A DNA stretch of 64,000 nucleotides from Paucibacter sp. DJ2R-2. GTDB taxonomy: Bacteria > Pseudomonadota > Gammaproteobacteria > Burkholderiales > Burkholderiaceae_C. A program made the translations under genes and the position numbers. The notes beneath the pieces were generated by a model. It was given only the letters and a program-made list of their open reading frames with translations. It did not search any database and was not told the DNA's origin. Numbering within the stretch: the stretch's first letter is position 1; each line of letters opens with the position of its first letter. Of this stretch, positions 20,115 through 30,339 are shown piece after piece. The stretch lies in the NCBI RefSeq assembly GCF_025717675.1, contig NZ_JAJIRT010000015.1, positions 1-64,000 of the forward strand, written 5' to 3'.

Positions 20115-21938
20115 ATGAGCAAGCAGATTCGTAACATCGCCATCATCGCCCACGTTGACCATGGCAAAACCACCATGGTCGACCAATTGCTGCGCCAAAG
20201 CGGCACCTTCGCCGACCACGAAAAAGTCGTCGACACGGTGATGGACAACAACGCCATCGAACGCGAGCGTGGCATCACCATCTTGGCCAAGAACTGCGCC
20301 GTGTCCTGGGAAGGCACCCACATCAACATCGTGGACACCCCTGGCCACGCGGACTTCGGCGGTGAAGTCGAGCGTGCGCTGTCCATGGTCGACGGTGTGG
20401 TGCTGCTGATCGACGCCCAAGAAGGCCCGATGCCACAGACCCGTTTCGTGACCAAGAAGGCCCTGGCCCTGGGTCTGAAGCCCATCGTCGTGGTCAACAA
20501 GGTGGACAAGCCCGGTGCCAAGCCGGATGCCGTCATCAACGCCGCTTTCGACCTGTTCGACAAGCTGGGTGCCACCGACGAGCAACTGGACTTCCCGGTC
20601 GTTTACGCTTCCGGCATCAATGGCTGGACTTCGCTGGAAGAAGGCAAGCCCGGTGAGCAGTGGGGCCCGGACATGTCCGCCCTGTTCAACACCGTGCTCA
20701 AGCATGTGCCGCCCCAGTCGGGCGACGCCAGTGCGCCGCTGCAGCTGCAAATTTCGGCCCTGGACTTCTCGACCTTCGTGGGTCGCATCGGCGTCGGCCG
20801 CATCAGCCAAGGCACCATCAAGCCCGGCATGCAAGTCGCTGTGATGGAAGGCCCGGACGGCAAGTCCGTCAACGGCCGCATCAACCAAGTGCTGACCTTC
20901 CAAGGCCTGGACCGCGTGCAAGTGACCGAAGCCGGCCCGGGCAACATCGTGCTGATCAACGGCATTGAGGACATCGGTATCGGCGTGACCGTCACCGACC
21001 AAGCCAACCCCAGCCCGCTGCCCATGCTGAAGGTGGACGAGCCGACGCTGACCATGAACTTCTGCGTCAACACCTCGCCGCTGGCCGGTCGTGAAGGCAA
21101 GTTCGTGACCAGCCGTCAGATCTGGGACCGCCTGCAAAAAGAACTGCAACACAACGTGGCCCTGCGCGTGAAGGAAACCGACGAAGACGGCATCTTCGAG
21201 GTTTGCGGCCGCGGCGAATTGCACCTGACCATCTTGCTGGAAAACATGCGCCGTGAAGGCTACGAGCTGGCCGTGTCCAAGCCGCGCGTGATGTTCCAGG
21301 ACATCGACGGCGTCAAGTGTGAGCCTATGGAGCAGGTGACGGCCGACGTGGAAGAAGTCCACCAAGGCGGCGTGATGCAGGCTCTGGGTCTGCGCAAGGG
21401 CGAAATGCTGAACATGGAGCCGGACGGCAATGGCCGTGTGCGCCTCGAGTACCGCATTCCGGCCCGTGGTCTGATCGGTTTCTCCAACGAGTTCATGAAC
21501 TTGACTCGCGGTTCGGGACTGATCTCTTCGATCTTCGACGGCTACGAAGCCCACAAGGGCGAAATCGGCGGCCGCAAGAACGGCGTGCTGATCTCCATGG
21601 ACGAAGGCGAAATCTTCACGTACGCACTGGGCAAGCTGGACGACCGCGGCCGCATGTTCGTGAAGCCGAACGACCCGGTCTATGAAGGCATGATCGTCGG
21701 CATCCACAGCCGCGACAACGATCTGGTGGTCAACGCCACCCGCACCAAGCAGCTGACCAACTTCCGCGTCAGCGGCAAGGAAGACGCGATCAAGATCACC
21801 CCGCCGATCGACCTGACGCTGGAATACGGTGTCGACTTCATCGACGACGACGAACTGGTCGAGATCACACCCAAGAGCGTGCGTCTGCGCAAGCGCTTCT
21901 TGACTGAGAACGAGCGCAAACGAGCATCGCGCTCCTAA
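20115..21938 (+). CDS. typA: Ribosome-associated GTPase TypA/BipA
   Basis: 607 residues, the standard length. The EF-G-like GTPase domain has G1 AHVDHGKTT near residue 13, switch [18 protein letters not shown], and NKVDK. The BipA-specific C-terminal domain includes [21 protein letters not shown] and [13 protein letters not shown]. It assists 50S assembly and stress translation. The last codons and the stop lie inside a perfect 15-bp inverted repeat, described separately. Confidence 0.97.
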   Translation: MSKQIRNIAIIAHVDHGKTTMVDQLLRQSGTFADHEKVVDTVMDNNAIERERGITILAKNCAVSWEGTHINIVDTPGHADFGGEVERALSMVDGVVLLIDAQEGPMPQTRFVTKKALALGLKPIVVVNKVDKPGAKPDAVINAAFDLFDKLGATDEQLDFPVVYASGINGWTSLEEGKPGEQWGPDMSALFNTVLKHVPPQSGDASAPLQLQISALDFSTFVGRIGVGRISQGTIKPGMQVAVMEGPDGKSVNGRINQVLTFQGLDRVQVTEAGPGNIVLINGIEDIGIGVTVTDQANPSPLPMLKVDEPTLTMNFCVNTSPLAGREGKFVTSRQIWDRLQKELQHNVALRVKETDEDGIFEVCGRGELHLTILLENMRREGYELAVSKPRVMFQDIDGVKCEPMEQVTADVEEVHQGGVMQALGLRKGEMLNMEPDGNGRVRLEYRIPARGLIGFSNEFMNLTRGSGLISSIFDGYEAHKGEIGGRKNGVLISMDEGEIFTYALGKLDDRGRMFVKPNDPVYEGMIVGIHSRDNDLVVNATRTKQLTNFRVSGKEDAIKITPPIDLTLEYGVDFIDDDELVEITPKSVRLRKRFLTENERKRASRS

Positions 21939-22040
21939 GGAGCGCGATGCTCGCTGCGCGAGTCGCAGTGAGCTCCCTCCAGCCTCCCTCCAAGAGGGAG
22001 GCTCTGGTCAGATGGACACCCGCGGCCCCCTTGGGGCCGC
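21921..22040 (+). repeat. Three tandem perfect hairpins at the end of typA
   Basis: Hairpin 1: 15-bp stem (21921-21935 with 21939-21953) whose 3-nt loop is the typA stop codon TAA. Hairpin 2: GCCTCCCTC/GAGGGAGGC (21982-21990 with 21994-22002). Hairpin 3: GCGGCCCC/GGGGCCGC (22022-22029 with 22033-22040). Each has a 3-nt loop and a perfect stem. None is followed by a clear T run, so they may act as an mRNA 3'-end barrier or composite terminator between typA and the transporter gene 15 nt later. Confidence 0.8.
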
Positions 22041-22055
22041 TCTCAATTCTTGAAC

Positions 22056-23039
22056 ATGACACATCGCAAGGCCGTGTTTCTGATGGTGCTGGTCACCCTG
22101 CTGTGGAGCACGGCGGGGGTGGTCACGCGGCATCTGGAAGCGGCTCGCGGCTTTGAGTTGACCTTCTGGCGCAGTGCCTTCAATGCCCTGGCCTTGTTGC
22201 TGGGCTTGAGCTGGCTGCGCGGTGCGGCTTTGGTCTCGCAGCTGCGGCGGGCACCGCGTCTGGTCTGGGCCTCCGGTTTGTGCTGGGCGGTCATGTTCAC
22301 CGCCTTCATGCTGGCCCTGAGTTTGACCACGGTGGCCAATGTGTTGGTGACCATGGCCCTCAGCCCCTTGCTGACGGCTTTGCTGGCACGCGTATTCCTG
22401 CACCACCGCCTGCCCCTGCGCACCTGGTCCGCCATCATCGTGGCCAGCTGCGGAATCGCTTGGATGTTCGGCCATGAGATGGGGCAGGGCGGGGCGCCTG
22501 GCGCCGGTCGCGCCTGGCTTGGCATTGCCATCGCCCTCGGCGTACCTTTGGCTTCGGCCATCAACTGGTCTTTGATGCAGCATGTGGGCCGACAGCGGGC
22601 CGCGGCCGACATCGACTCAGGTTCAGGTTCGGTACCCGACGGCGCCGACATGCCTTTGGCCGTACTGATCGGTGCAGCCATTTCGGCCCTGGCCATGCTC
22701 CCCTTGGCTTGGCCTCTGCAGGCTTCGTGGCACGATGTCGGACTGCTGGCCAGTCTGGGCGCGTTTCAGCTGGCCCTGCCTTGTCTGCTGGTGGTGCATC
22801 TGAGCCGCGTTCTGTCCGGTCCCGAGCTTGCCCTCTTGGCCCAGCTGGAGGTGATCTTTGGCGTGCTCTGGGCCTGGCTGTGGGCCGGTGAACAGCCCTC
22901 GTCTGCTGCCATGATCGGGGGGGGCCTGGTGCTGGCCGCACTGATAGGCAATGAACTTCTGGCCTGGCGCGAGCAAGCCGCGCGAGGCCCAGCAAGCCCC
23001 ACGAATCGATTGACATCTTCCTCCAGGAGACAGGCATGA
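22056..23039 (+). CDS. EamA/DMT-family transporter
   Basis: 327 residues from ATG 22056 (MTHRKAVFLMVLVTLLWSTAGVV); a TTG six bases upstream is the alternative. It has about ten membrane helices in two EamA repeats, with the usual TLLWSTAGVVTRHL start and LSLTTVANVLVTMALSP in helix 3-4. Substrate unknown. The stop overlaps the start of the next gene by 4 nt (ATGA), so both are translated together. That links the exporter with a CoA-ester hydrolase-like enzyme. Confidence 0.85.
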   Translation: MTHRKAVFLMVLVTLLWSTAGVVTRHLEAARGFELTFWRSAFNALALLLGLSWLRGAALVSQLRRAPRLVWASGLCWAVMFTAFMLALSLTTVANVLVTMALSPLLTALLARVFLHHRLPLRTWSAIIVASCGIAWMFGHEMGQGGAPGAGRAWLGIAIALGVPLASAINWSLMQHVGRQRAAADIDSGSGSVPDGADMPLAVLIGAAISALAMLPLAWPLQASWHDVGLLASLGAFQLALPCLLVVHLSRVLSGPELALLAQLEVIFGVLWAWLWAGEQPSSAAMIGGGLVLAALIGNELLAWREQAARGPASPTNRLTSSSRRQA

Positions 23040-24157
23040 AGCCGCCCTTGCTACCCGAGTTGCAATCCGCTGGCCAGGTGCTGGCCGAAGTCAATGGCTG
23101 TCTGGGACTGATCACGCTCAATCGTGCGCAGGCGCTCAATGCCCTGTCGCTGGCCATGATTCGCGATCTGACCCTCTTGCTCCAGACCTGGGCTGCAGCG
23201 CCCGAGATCGAGGCCGTGGTCATCCTTGGCGCCGGACGCGAGGGCAAGCCTGCCGCCTTTTGCGCCGGCGGCGACATCCGCTTCTTCCATCAGGCCGCGC
23301 TGGCCGCTGATTCGGCATTGGCTGATTTCTTCACCGAGGAATACGCGCTCAACCATCTGATCCATCACTACGCCAAGCCCTATATCGCCTTGATGGATGG
23401 CGTGGTCATGGGCGGCGGCATGGGCTTGAGCCAGGGCGCCAAGCTGCGCGTGCTCAACGAGCATTCGCGCCTGGCCATGCCGGAAACCAATATCGGACTT
23501 TTCCCCGATGTCGGTGGCGGTTACTTCCTCGGCCAATGCCCGGGCGCGGTCGGCGAATGGCTGGCCTTGACCGGGCAGGCGCTTGGCGCCGGGGACGCCA
23601 TCGAATTGGGCCTGGGTGATGTGTTCGTGCAAAGTGCAGCCTTCCCCGCCTTGATCGAAGCCTTCCGCCACGGCGAGCAGAGCAGCGCCGAGCATGTGGT
23701 GGCGACCGTCATGGACAAGGTGGACCTGGCCCCGGCGGCCGATCATTTGAAGCTGCGCGCCCGTATCGACCGGCATTTCTCGCTCCCCGATGTGCCTGCC
23801 ATCCTGGCCTCGCTGGAAGCGGAGCGCGATGACGAATGGGCTGCGCACACCGCGGCCAGCTTGCGCAAGCGCTCGCCGCTGATGCTGGCCGTCACGCTGG
23901 AACAGCTGCGTCGCGCGCGCTGCATGGGTTTGGGTGCGGAGCTTCGCATGGAGCGCGATATGGTGCACCACTGCTTTCACCTGGGCCCGGCGGCCGAGAG
24001 CGAAACCGTGGAAGGCATCCGCGCCCTGGCCGTGGACAAGGACCATGCGCCGCGCTGGCGTCATGCGCGCAGCGAACAGGTCACGGCGACCGAAGTGCAA
24101 GCGTTTTTTGCCCCGGTCTGGACGCCTGATCAGCACCCGCTGGCCGGGCTGAGCTGA
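23036..24157 (+). CDS. Crotonase-fold protein, probable 3-hydroxyisobutyryl-CoA hydrolase
   Basis: 373 residues, the length of HIBYL-CoA hydrolases rather than simple enoyl-CoA hydratases (about 260). The oxyanion loop is seen in FCAGGDIRFF (residues 75-84) and VVMGGGMGLS. E150 and D158 in MPETNIGLFPDVGGGYFL are the hydrolase catalytic positions. The C-terminal half with SLRKRSPLMLAVTLEQL and the MERDMV helix is typical. The enzyme would release 3-hydroxyisobutyrate in valine breakdown. It is translationally coupled to the transporter gene upstream. Confidence 0.85.
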   Translation: MKPPLLPELQSAGQVLAEVNGCLGLITLNRAQALNALSLAMIRDLTLLLQTWAAAPEIEAVVILGAGREGKPAAFCAGGDIRFFHQAALAADSALADFFTEEYALNHLIHHYAKPYIALMDGVVMGGGMGLSQGAKLRVLNEHSRLAMPETNIGLFPDVGGGYFLGQCPGAVGEWLALTGQALGAGDAIELGLGDVFVQSAAFPALIEAFRHGEQSSAEHVVATVMDKVDLAPAADHLKLRARIDRHFSLPDVPAILASLEAERDDEWAAHTAASLRKRSPLMLAVTLEQLRRARCMGLGAELRMERDMVHHCFHLGPAAESETVEGIRALAVDKDHAPRWRHARSEQVTATEVQAFFAPVWTPDQHPLAGLS

Positions 24158-24206
24158 GGCGCGAGGCGCAGCCTATCCGTGCCAGCAGCAAGGCCATAAT
24201 CGAAAT

Positions 24207-24236
24207 GGCAAGGTCCTACCGGACCTTGCCGTTTTT
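24207..24236 (+). terminator. Rho-independent terminator
   Basis: GGCAAGGTCC/GGACCTTGCC is a perfect 10-bp stem with a TACC loop followed by GTTTTT. It lies 49 nt after the hydrolase stop and 56 nt before fhs. Confidence 0.93.
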
Positions 24237-24292
24237 CATTGGCCCCTGCGCTGGCTCGCCATCCGAGCCAGCCACAACCGAAGAGCCTGCAG

Positions 24293-25969
24293 ATGCCCAC
24301 CGACATCGAGATCGCCCAAGCCGCCACCTTGCAGAAAATCCTGCCTCTGGCCCAGCGCACGCTGGATCTGCCCGAAGAGGCGCTCAGCCCTTACGGCCAT
24401 TACAAGGCCAAGCTGGGCCTCGAATATCTGCCTGCTCTTGCCGGCCGCAAGAACGGCCACCTGATTCTGGTAACGGCGATTTCGCCCACACCCCCGGGCG
24501 AGGGCAAGACGACCACTACGGTGGGTCTCGGTGATGGCCTCAATCACATCGGCAAAAAGTCCATGATCTGCCTGCGCGAACCCTCGCTGGGCCCATGCTT
24601 TGGCATGAAGGGTGGAGCAGCCGGTGGCGGCCAGGCGCAGATCGTGCCGATGGAGGACATCAACCTCCACTTCACCGGCGATTTCCACGCCATCGCCCTG
24701 GCCAACAACCTGCTGGCCGCCTTGATCGACAACCACATCCACCATGGCAATGCGCTTGGCATCGATGTGCGCCGCATCAGCTGGCGCCGCGTGGTCGACA
24801 TGAACGACCGCGCCTTGCGGGACATCACCGTGGCCCTGGGCGGCCCGGGCAATGGCTATCCGCGCCAGGATGGCTTTGACATCGTGGTCGCTTCCGAGGT
24901 CATGGCCATCTTGTGCCTGGCCACATCGCTGGAGGATCTGAAACGCCGCCTGGGCAATATCGTCATCGGCAGCACGGCCGACAAGCGCCCGGTCACCGCC
25001 CGTGAACTCAAGGCTGATGGCGCGATGGCCGCGCTGCTCAGGGACGCGCTGGCGCCGAATCTGGTGCAGACCCTCGAAGGCAATCTGGCCTTTGTGCACG
25101 GCGGCCCTTTTGCCAACATCGCCCACGGTTGCAATTCGGTGATTGCCACCCAGACGGCGCTGAAGCTGGCCGACTATGTGGTGACCGAGGCCGGCTTCGG
25201 TGCCGACCTCGGCGCCGAGAAGTTCATGGACATCAAGTGCCGCAAGGCCGGCCTGCAGCCCAGCTGCGCCGTCATCGTGGCCACCGTGCGGGCGCTCAAA
25301 TACCACGGTGGCGCCGATGCGAAAAAGCCGGGCAGCGACACCCTGCAGGCGCTTGAGATTGGCCTGGCCAATCTCGGCCGTCACATCGAAAACGTGCAGC
25401 AGCATTACGGCTTGCCGGCCATCGTCTCCATCAACCGCTTCGATGCCGACACGGCCGAAGAGATTGCTCGAATCCAGGCCTATTGCCAGGCCCGAGGCGT
25501 GCGCTGCGTGCTGGCCACGCATTGGGCCGAGGGCGGTGCCGGTGCGGCCGAGCTGGCCCGCGCCGTCGTGGCCCAATGCGAGCAGGGTGGGGCGCGTGCC
25601 GCCAGCATCTACGAGGATGCCTTGCCGCTGGCCGACAAGATCCGCGCCATCGCCAGCAAGGTCTACCGTGCTGGCGAGGTGGTGTTCGAACCCAAGGCCG
25701 CCGCCCAGCTGCAGGAATGGCAGAACGCCGGTTGGGGGCAGCTGCCGGTCTGCATCGCCAAGACCCAGTACTCCTTCAGTAGCGATGCCAGCTTGCGCGG
25801 CGCGCCTGAGGGCCATGTGCTGCGCGTGCGCGAAGTGCGCTTGGCAGCAGGTGCCGAGTTCGTGGTGGCCATCTGCGGCGACATCATGACCATGCCGGGT
25901 CTGCCCAAAGTTCCCTCGGCCGAGCGGATCGATGTCGACGCGCAGGGGCGCATCAGCGGTCTGTTCTGA
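24293..25969 (+). CDS. fhs: Formate-tetrahydrofolate ligase
   Basis: 558 residues, the usual length, from ATG 24293 ([10 protein letters not shown]). It makes 10-formyl-THF from formate, THF and ATP. The P-loop [14 protein letters not shown] is at about residues 66-79. Other family stretches are [49 protein letters not shown] and [10 protein letters not shown] near the C-terminus. It is monocistronic between a terminator and the next regulatory region. Confidence 0.97.
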   Translation: MPTDIEIAQAATLQKILPLAQRTLDLPEEALSPYGHYKAKLGLEYLPALAGRKNGHLILVTAISPTPPGEGKTTTTVGLGDGLNHIGKKSMICLREPSLGPCFGMKGGAAGGGQAQIVPMEDINLHFTGDFHAIALANNLLAALIDNHIHHGNALGIDVRRISWRRVVDMNDRALRDITVALGGPGNGYPRQDGFDIVVASEVMAILCLATSLEDLKRRLGNIVIGSTADKRPVTARELKADGAMAALLRDALAPNLVQTLEGNLAFVHGGPFANIAHGCNSVIATQTALKLADYVVTEAGFGADLGAEKFMDIKCRKAGLQPSCAVIVATVRALKYHGGADAKKPGSDTLQALEIGLANLGRHIENVQQHYGLPAIVSINRFDADTAEEIARIQAYCQARGVRCVLATHWAEGGAGAAELARAVVAQCEQGGARAASIYEDALPLADKIRAIASKVYRAGEVVFEPKAAAQLQEWQNAGWGQLPVCIAKTQYSFSSDASLRGAPEGHVLRVREVRLAAGAEFVVAICGDIMTMPGLPKVPSAERIDVDAQGRISGLF

Positions 25970-25996
25970 GCCCTTCGGGCCGCCGACGCTTGAACC

Positions 25997-26012
25997 TGTA
26001 AGGCCTTACAGA
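25997..26012 (+). promoter_or_regulatory. Lux-box-like perfect palindrome upstream of the M14 carboxypeptidase gene
   Basis: CTGTAAGGCCTTACAG is a perfect 16-bp palindrome. It differs by one central base from the palindrome before the luxR gene (30340-30355). The form CTGTA(N6)TACAG is that of LuxR-type operators. Its centre lies 110 bp before the ATG of the carboxypeptidase gene and 28 nt after fhs. No convincing -10 is visible at class II spacing, so it may act as a class I or repressor site. Confidence 0.6.
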
Positions 26013-26114
26013 CTCGGCCCAGTTTGAGGGTTTCTCCGTGCGCGCTGGCCCAGCCGGCTGCGCACACTGGCCATCCACGGCCCATGGATGGCCAGTTCGC
26101 CAAGGAGAAGCCCG

Positions 26115-28439
26115 ATGCCTGCACTTCGCCCCTCTGTCTGGCTGCTGACCTCGATGTTCAGCGGTGTCCTGCTCTCAGCGGCAGGCAGTTCCTGGGCCCA
26201 TGAGACGCCCGTCGCCGCTACGGCAGTCAAAGCACTCCCAGCCGAGGCTGCGCGCACGGTGTACCGCGCCTACTTCAAGGATCTGCGCCTGGCCCAGGGC
26301 ATTGCTCACAGCCGCTTCGACACGCTGGAATCCAAGTACGAGCTCGGCTATTTGGTCGTGCTGGCCGATGCCAACGAGGCCCGCGAACTGCGCGCTCTGG
26401 GTTTCCGTCTGCAGGTCGATGAGCAGTGGCTGGGCGAGCAGCAGGCCCAAGCCAGCCGCGAAAGCGCCGAGCTGGCCGAGCGCCGCCGCAGCTTGGGCAA
26501 GGACCTGACGCCCAGCTTCGCCGGCATCCCGAGCTACAGCTGCTATCCCACGGTTGAAGAGGTGTTCACCGAAGGCGATGGGCTGATCGCCGCCAAGCCT
26601 CAGCTGGCGCGCTGGGTGGACATCGGCGACAGCTGGCAAAAGACCCGCGCCAGCGGCGGCTACGACCTGCGTGTGCTCAAGCTGGGCAACAGCGCCGGCC
26701 CATCCACCAAGCCGCGCCTCTTCGTCAATGCCGGCATCCATGCCCGCGAGTACACGACCACCCCCTTGGTGCTTGAGTTCGCCAAGCGCCTCGTCAATGG
26801 CTACGGCGTCGATGCCGACGCGACCTGGATCCTCGACCACCACGAGATCCACCTGCTCCTGGCCACAAATCCCGATGGGCGTAAGAAGGCCGAGACCGGC
26901 CTGCTCTGGCGCAAGAACACCAACACCGCCTATTGCGGCGGCACCAGCAACAGCCGCGGCGCTGACCTGAACCGGAATTTCGGCTTCCAGTGGAATAGCA
27001 CCAATGGCGCGGGCTCCAGCGGCAGCGCCTGCAATGAAACCTACCGTGGGCCCAGCGCGGCGTCCGAGCCGGAAACCCAGGCGGTGGAGGCTTACATCCG
27101 AAGCCTCTGGCCCGACCGCCGCGGCCCCAACCGCGCCGATCCTGCGCCGCTGGAGACCTCGGGCATCCATCTGGACATCCACAGCCACGGTCGTCTCCTG
27201 CTCTGGCCCTGGGGCACCAATGGCGTGGTGGCCGGCAATGACAAGCAACTGGCCACCCTGGGCCGCAAGTTCGCCTTCTGGAATGGCCACACACCGCAGC
27301 GCTCGCTGAGCCTTTACGAGACCGATGGCACCAGTGATGGCCCGAGCTACGGCGAACTCGGCGTGGCCGCCTTCACCTTCGAGCTGGGTACGGCGTTTTT
27401 CGAGCAGTGCAGCTACTACAACAGCACCGTCTTGCCCGGCAATTTGCCGGCCCTGATCTATGCCGCCAAGGTGGTCCGCACGCCCTATCAAACCCCGGCC
27501 GGGCCCGATGTGCTGAACCTGGCTCTGGCTAGCAACGCCAGCAGCAGCGGCGTGCCTGCTGGAACCCAGGTGGCGTTGACGGCAACGGTGGATGACAGTC
27601 GCTATAACAACAGCAATGGTGCCGAGCCGACCCAGGCCGTGGCCGCGGCCGAAGCCTATATCGACACCCCACCCTGGGTGGCCGGCGCCGTGGCGCGCGC
27701 GCTGCAGGCCAGCGACGGCAGTTTCAACAGCACGAGCGAAGGGGTGCGCTCCAGCCTCGACACCGCCGGCCTCGCCCCGGGCAAGCACATCGTCTACGTT
27801 CGCGGCCGTGATGCGGCAGGCAACTGGGGTGCCTTCAGTGCCGTATTCCTGAACATCAACGACGGCAGCGGAGGCACGGCGCCGGTGGCCGCCTTTGACG
27901 CCAGCATCAACGGACTCAACGTCAGCTTCACCGACCGCAGCAGTGATGCCGATGGCATCATTGCCTCACGCAGCTGGAATTTCGGCGACGGCGCCAGCAG
28001 TACCGTCGCCAGCCCCAGCCATGCCTACGCGGCGGCCGGCAGCTACACGGTCAGCCTGACGGTCACCGACAACGAGGGCAAGAGCAACAGCCTGAGCAAG
28101 CCCCTGGTGCTGAGCGCCGACAACGTGCCGGTGCTCAGCAATGGCCAGACGGTCAGCGGCCTCAGCGGCGCCAAAGGCAGTTGGCGCTATTACAAGGTCG
28201 CCATCCCAAGCGGTGCGCGCAATCTTGTCGTCAAAGGCAGTGGCGGCAGCGGTGATATGGATCTCTACACCCAGAACGGCAGCCAGCCCAGCTTGAGCAG
28301 CTACAGCTGCCGCCAGAACGGCTCGACCAACACCGAAACTTGCAGCATCGCCAGCCCGGTGGCCGGCTGGGTCTACATCGGCCTGTATGCCTACGCAGCC
28401 TACTCGGGGCTGAACCTGAACGTGAGTTTCACACCCTGA
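26115..28439 (+). CDS. Secreted M14 zinc carboxypeptidase with PKD and PPC domains
   Basis: 774 residues from ATG 26115, preceded by AAGGAG. A signal peptide occupies about residues 1-29 (core WLLTSMFSGVLLSAAGSS, cut near WAH). The peptidase domain spans about 130-470: zinc ligands H209 and E212 in GIHAREY, H356 in LDIHSHG, and catalytic E423 in FTFELG. A PKD domain (VSFTDRSSDADGI to GSYTVSLTVTDNEG) covers about 605-675. A bacterial pre-peptidase C-terminal domain (GSWRYYKVAIPSGARNLVV, GDMDLYT) ends the protein. It is an exoenzyme releasing C-terminal residues, probably cut after export. The lux-box-like site upstream suggests quorum control. Confidence 0.93.
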   Translation: MPALRPSVWLLTSMFSGVLLSAAGSSWAHETPVAATAVKALPAEAARTVYRAYFKDLRLAQGIAHSRFDTLESKYELGYLVVLADANEARELRALGFRLQVDEQWLGEQQAQASRESAELAERRRSLGKDLTPSFAGIPSYSCYPTVEEVFTEGDGLIAAKPQLARWVDIGDSWQKTRASGGYDLRVLKLGNSAGPSTKPRLFVNAGIHAREYTTTPLVLEFAKRLVNGYGVDADATWILDHHEIHLLLATNPDGRKKAETGLLWRKNTNTAYCGGTSNSRGADLNRNFGFQWNSTNGAGSSGSACNETYRGPSAASEPETQAVEAYIRSLWPDRRGPNRADPAPLETSGIHLDIHSHGRLLLWPWGTNGVVAGNDKQLATLGRKFAFWNGHTPQRSLSLYETDGTSDGPSYGELGVAAFTFELGTAFFEQCSYYNSTVLPGNLPALIYAAKVVRTPYQTPAGPDVLNLALASNASSSGVPAGTQVALTATVDDSRYNNSNGAEPTQAVAAAEAYIDTPPWVAGAVARALQASDGSFNSTSEGVRSSLDTAGLAPGKHIVYVRGRDAAGNWGAFSAVFLNINDGSGGTAPVAAFDASINGLNVSFTDRSSDADGIIASRSWNFGDGASSTVASPSHAYAAAGSYTVSLTVTDNEGKSNSLSKPLVLSADNVPVLSNGQTVSGLSGAKGSWRYYKVAIPSGARNLVVKGSGGSGDMDLYTQNGSQPSLSSYSCRQNGSTNTETCSIASPVAGWVYIGLYAYAAYSGLNLNVSFTP

Positions 28440-28488
28440 AGTTGAGGGCGCTTGGCGCCGGGGAAGCAGGCTTTGGGATAATCGGGCG

Positions 28489-29592
28489 GTGAATACCGCG
28501 CTCCCCTCCGATTCCGCTTCTTCCCCTGCTCCGATCGATTCGTCCGCAATCAGCCCCTGGCGGCTCTCGGTCGCTCCCATGCTCGATTGGACGGACCGGC
28601 ATTGCCGCACCTTCCATCGCCTGCTGACCCGCCAGACCCGGCTCTACACCGAGATGGTGACGACCGGCGCCTTGCTGCACGGCGACCAGCCCCGGCATCT
28701 GGATTTCAACCCCGAAGAACATCCAGTCGCCCTGCAACTCGGCGGTTCGGAGCCGGCCGATCTGGCCGCCTGCGCCAAGTTGGCTGAGCAGTGGGGCTAT
28801 GACGAGGTCAACCTCAACTGCGGCTGTCCGAGCGAGCGGGTTCAGCGTGGCGCTTTTGGCGCCTGCCTGATGGCCGAGCCAGGCCTGGTGGCCGATGGCG
28901 TCAAGGCCATGCGCGATGCGGTGAGCATCCCGGTCACGGTCAAGCACCGCATCGGTATCGACAAAATTGAGAGCTACGACTTCGTGCGGGATTTCGTCGG
29001 CCAGATCGCCGAGGCCGGCTGCGAAGTTTTCATCGTTCATGCGCGCAATGCCTGGTTGCAAGGCCTGTCGCCGAAAGAGAACCGTGAGATCCCGCCGCTG
29101 CGCTACGAATTGGTGCACCAACTCAAGCGCGACTTCCCGGCGCTGACCATCGTGCTCAATGGTGGCATCAAAACCGACGAAGAGATCGCCGAGCAGCTAC
29201 AGCATGTGGACGGCGTGATGGTCGGCCGCCAGGCCTATCACGAGCCCTGGCAGATGGTCGATTGGGACCGGCGCTTCTTCGGCGCGCCCAACCCGGCCCA
29301 GTCGCGCGAGCAGGTCGAGGCCGACTGGCTGGTCTACCTGGAGCGCCATGTCGCTTCAGCGCCATATGCCAGCTGGCCCCAGGCCATGCGCCATGCCCTG
29401 GGTTTGTGGAATGGCCAGGCGGGCTCGCGCCGCTGGCGTCAGATCTGGTCCGACCATCAGTACAAAGCCCTGGCGCCGCGCGACGTGGCCGAGATCGCGA
29501 CGCAGGCACGCGTCGGCGTGGCGGCGCATGTGGCCGAAAAAGCTGCGGAGAAGCTGGCGGCCGAGGTGGGTGCCAGCGCGGCTGCTGCTTGA
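28489..29592 (+). CDS. dusA: tRNA-dihydrouridine(20/20a) synthase DusA
   Basis: 367 residues from GTG 28489; the next ATG (28579) falls inside the conserved core, so GTG is preferred. FMN enzyme reducing U20/U20a in tRNA D loops. VAPMLDWTDRHCR, TEMVTTGA, ALQLGGSEP and NLNCGCPSERVQ are DusA-type, with catalytic C113. GIDKIESYDFV, HARNAWLQGLSPKENREIPPL and NGGIKTDEE distinguish it from DusB/DusC. GATAAT at 28477-28482 is a good -10 so close to the GTG that the message may be leaderless. Confidence 0.94.
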   Translation: MNTALPSDSASSPAPIDSSAISPWRLSVAPMLDWTDRHCRTFHRLLTRQTRLYTEMVTTGALLHGDQPRHLDFNPEEHPVALQLGGSEPADLAACAKLAEQWGYDEVNLNCGCPSERVQRGAFGACLMAEPGLVADGVKAMRDAVSIPVTVKHRIGIDKIESYDFVRDFVGQIAEAGCEVFIVHARNAWLQGLSPKENREIPPLRYELVHQLKRDFPALTIVLNGGIKTDEEIAEQLQHVDGVMVGRQAYHEPWQMVDWDRRFFGAPNPAQSREQVEADWLVYLERHVASAPYASWPQAMRHALGLWNGQAGSRRWRQIWSDHQYKALAPRDVAEIATQARVGVAAHVAEKAAEKLAAEVGASAAAA

Positions 29593-29596
29593 GGCC

Positions 29597-30157
29597 ATGA
29601 TCTGCTTGCACGGTTTTGACACCGCCCTCGGCCGCTGCGGTATTGCCTGGAACGAGCTCGGCGTCTGCGGCAGCCAGTTGCCCGAGGCCACGGCCAGTCT
29701 GAGCCGCGACCGCTTGCGCCAGCGCTTTCCCACCGGCCGCGAGACCGATCAGTTGCCACTCCAGATCGCAGCGGCCGTGCATGCCGTGCAACGCCTGTTG
29801 GCCGGTGAGCTGGCCGACAACGAGGAGCTGCTGGCGATCGTGCTGGATGACAGCGCGCTGCCCGAATTCCACCGACAGGTGCTGACGGTGACTCGCCAGA
29901 TTCCGCTGGGCCAGACCTGCAGTTACGGCGAACTGGCGGCGCGCCTGGGTCAGCCCGGCGCTGCACGCGCCGTGGGCCAGGCCGAAGGCCGCAACCCCTT
30001 TGCACCCATCGTGCCCTGTCACCGCGTGCTGGCCAGCGGCAAGGGGCAGGGCGGTTTTTCAGCCCATGGGGGCTTGTTGACGAAGCAGCGTTTGTTGGCC
30101 ATCGAAGCAAGTTCAGCTCCTGAATGGACCGGCCAGCAAATGACGCTGAAGTTGTAG
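29597..30157 (+). CDS. ogt: Methylated-DNA-[protein]-cysteine S-methyltransferase
   Basis: 186 residues from ATG 29597, four bases after the dusA stop. It accepts the methyl group from O6-methylguanine onto C141 in the active-site motif IVPCHRVL. The DNA-binding helix-turn-helix (GQTCSYGELAARLGQPGAARAVGQAEGRN region) and the N-terminal ribonuclease H-like part are present. It lacks the Ada regulatory domain, so it is the constitutive Ogt type. It marks the left border of the biosynthetic region. Confidence 0.92.
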   Translation: MICLHGFDTALGRCGIAWNELGVCGSQLPEATASLSRDRLRQRFPTGRETDQLPLQIAAAVHAVQRLLAGELADNEELLAIVLDDSALPEFHRQVLTVTRQIPLGQTCSYGELAARLGQPGAARAVGQAEGRNPFAPIVPCHRVLASGKGQGGFSAHGGLLTKQRLLAIEASSAPEWTGQQMTLKL

Positions 30158-30339
30158 AGCCGCTCAGAAACAGCCAGATAGCTGGCGCGCCATGATTCGC
30201 TTGCAATGTTCACATCCGCCATCGCAGCGGTGCTTGCCGCCAGGGTTAGGCAGCCTGAGCACCAAGGCTTGCTCCGCTTCCATCGGTGCCGAGTTCAGGG
30301 CGGAAGTTCTTACATTCACTTGCAGCTTTTGGCCTGACC

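Noticed and set aside
21921-22040. CRISPR or other direct-repeat array
   Set aside because: The three units are inverted repeats of different sequence, with no repeated spacer-repeat structure.
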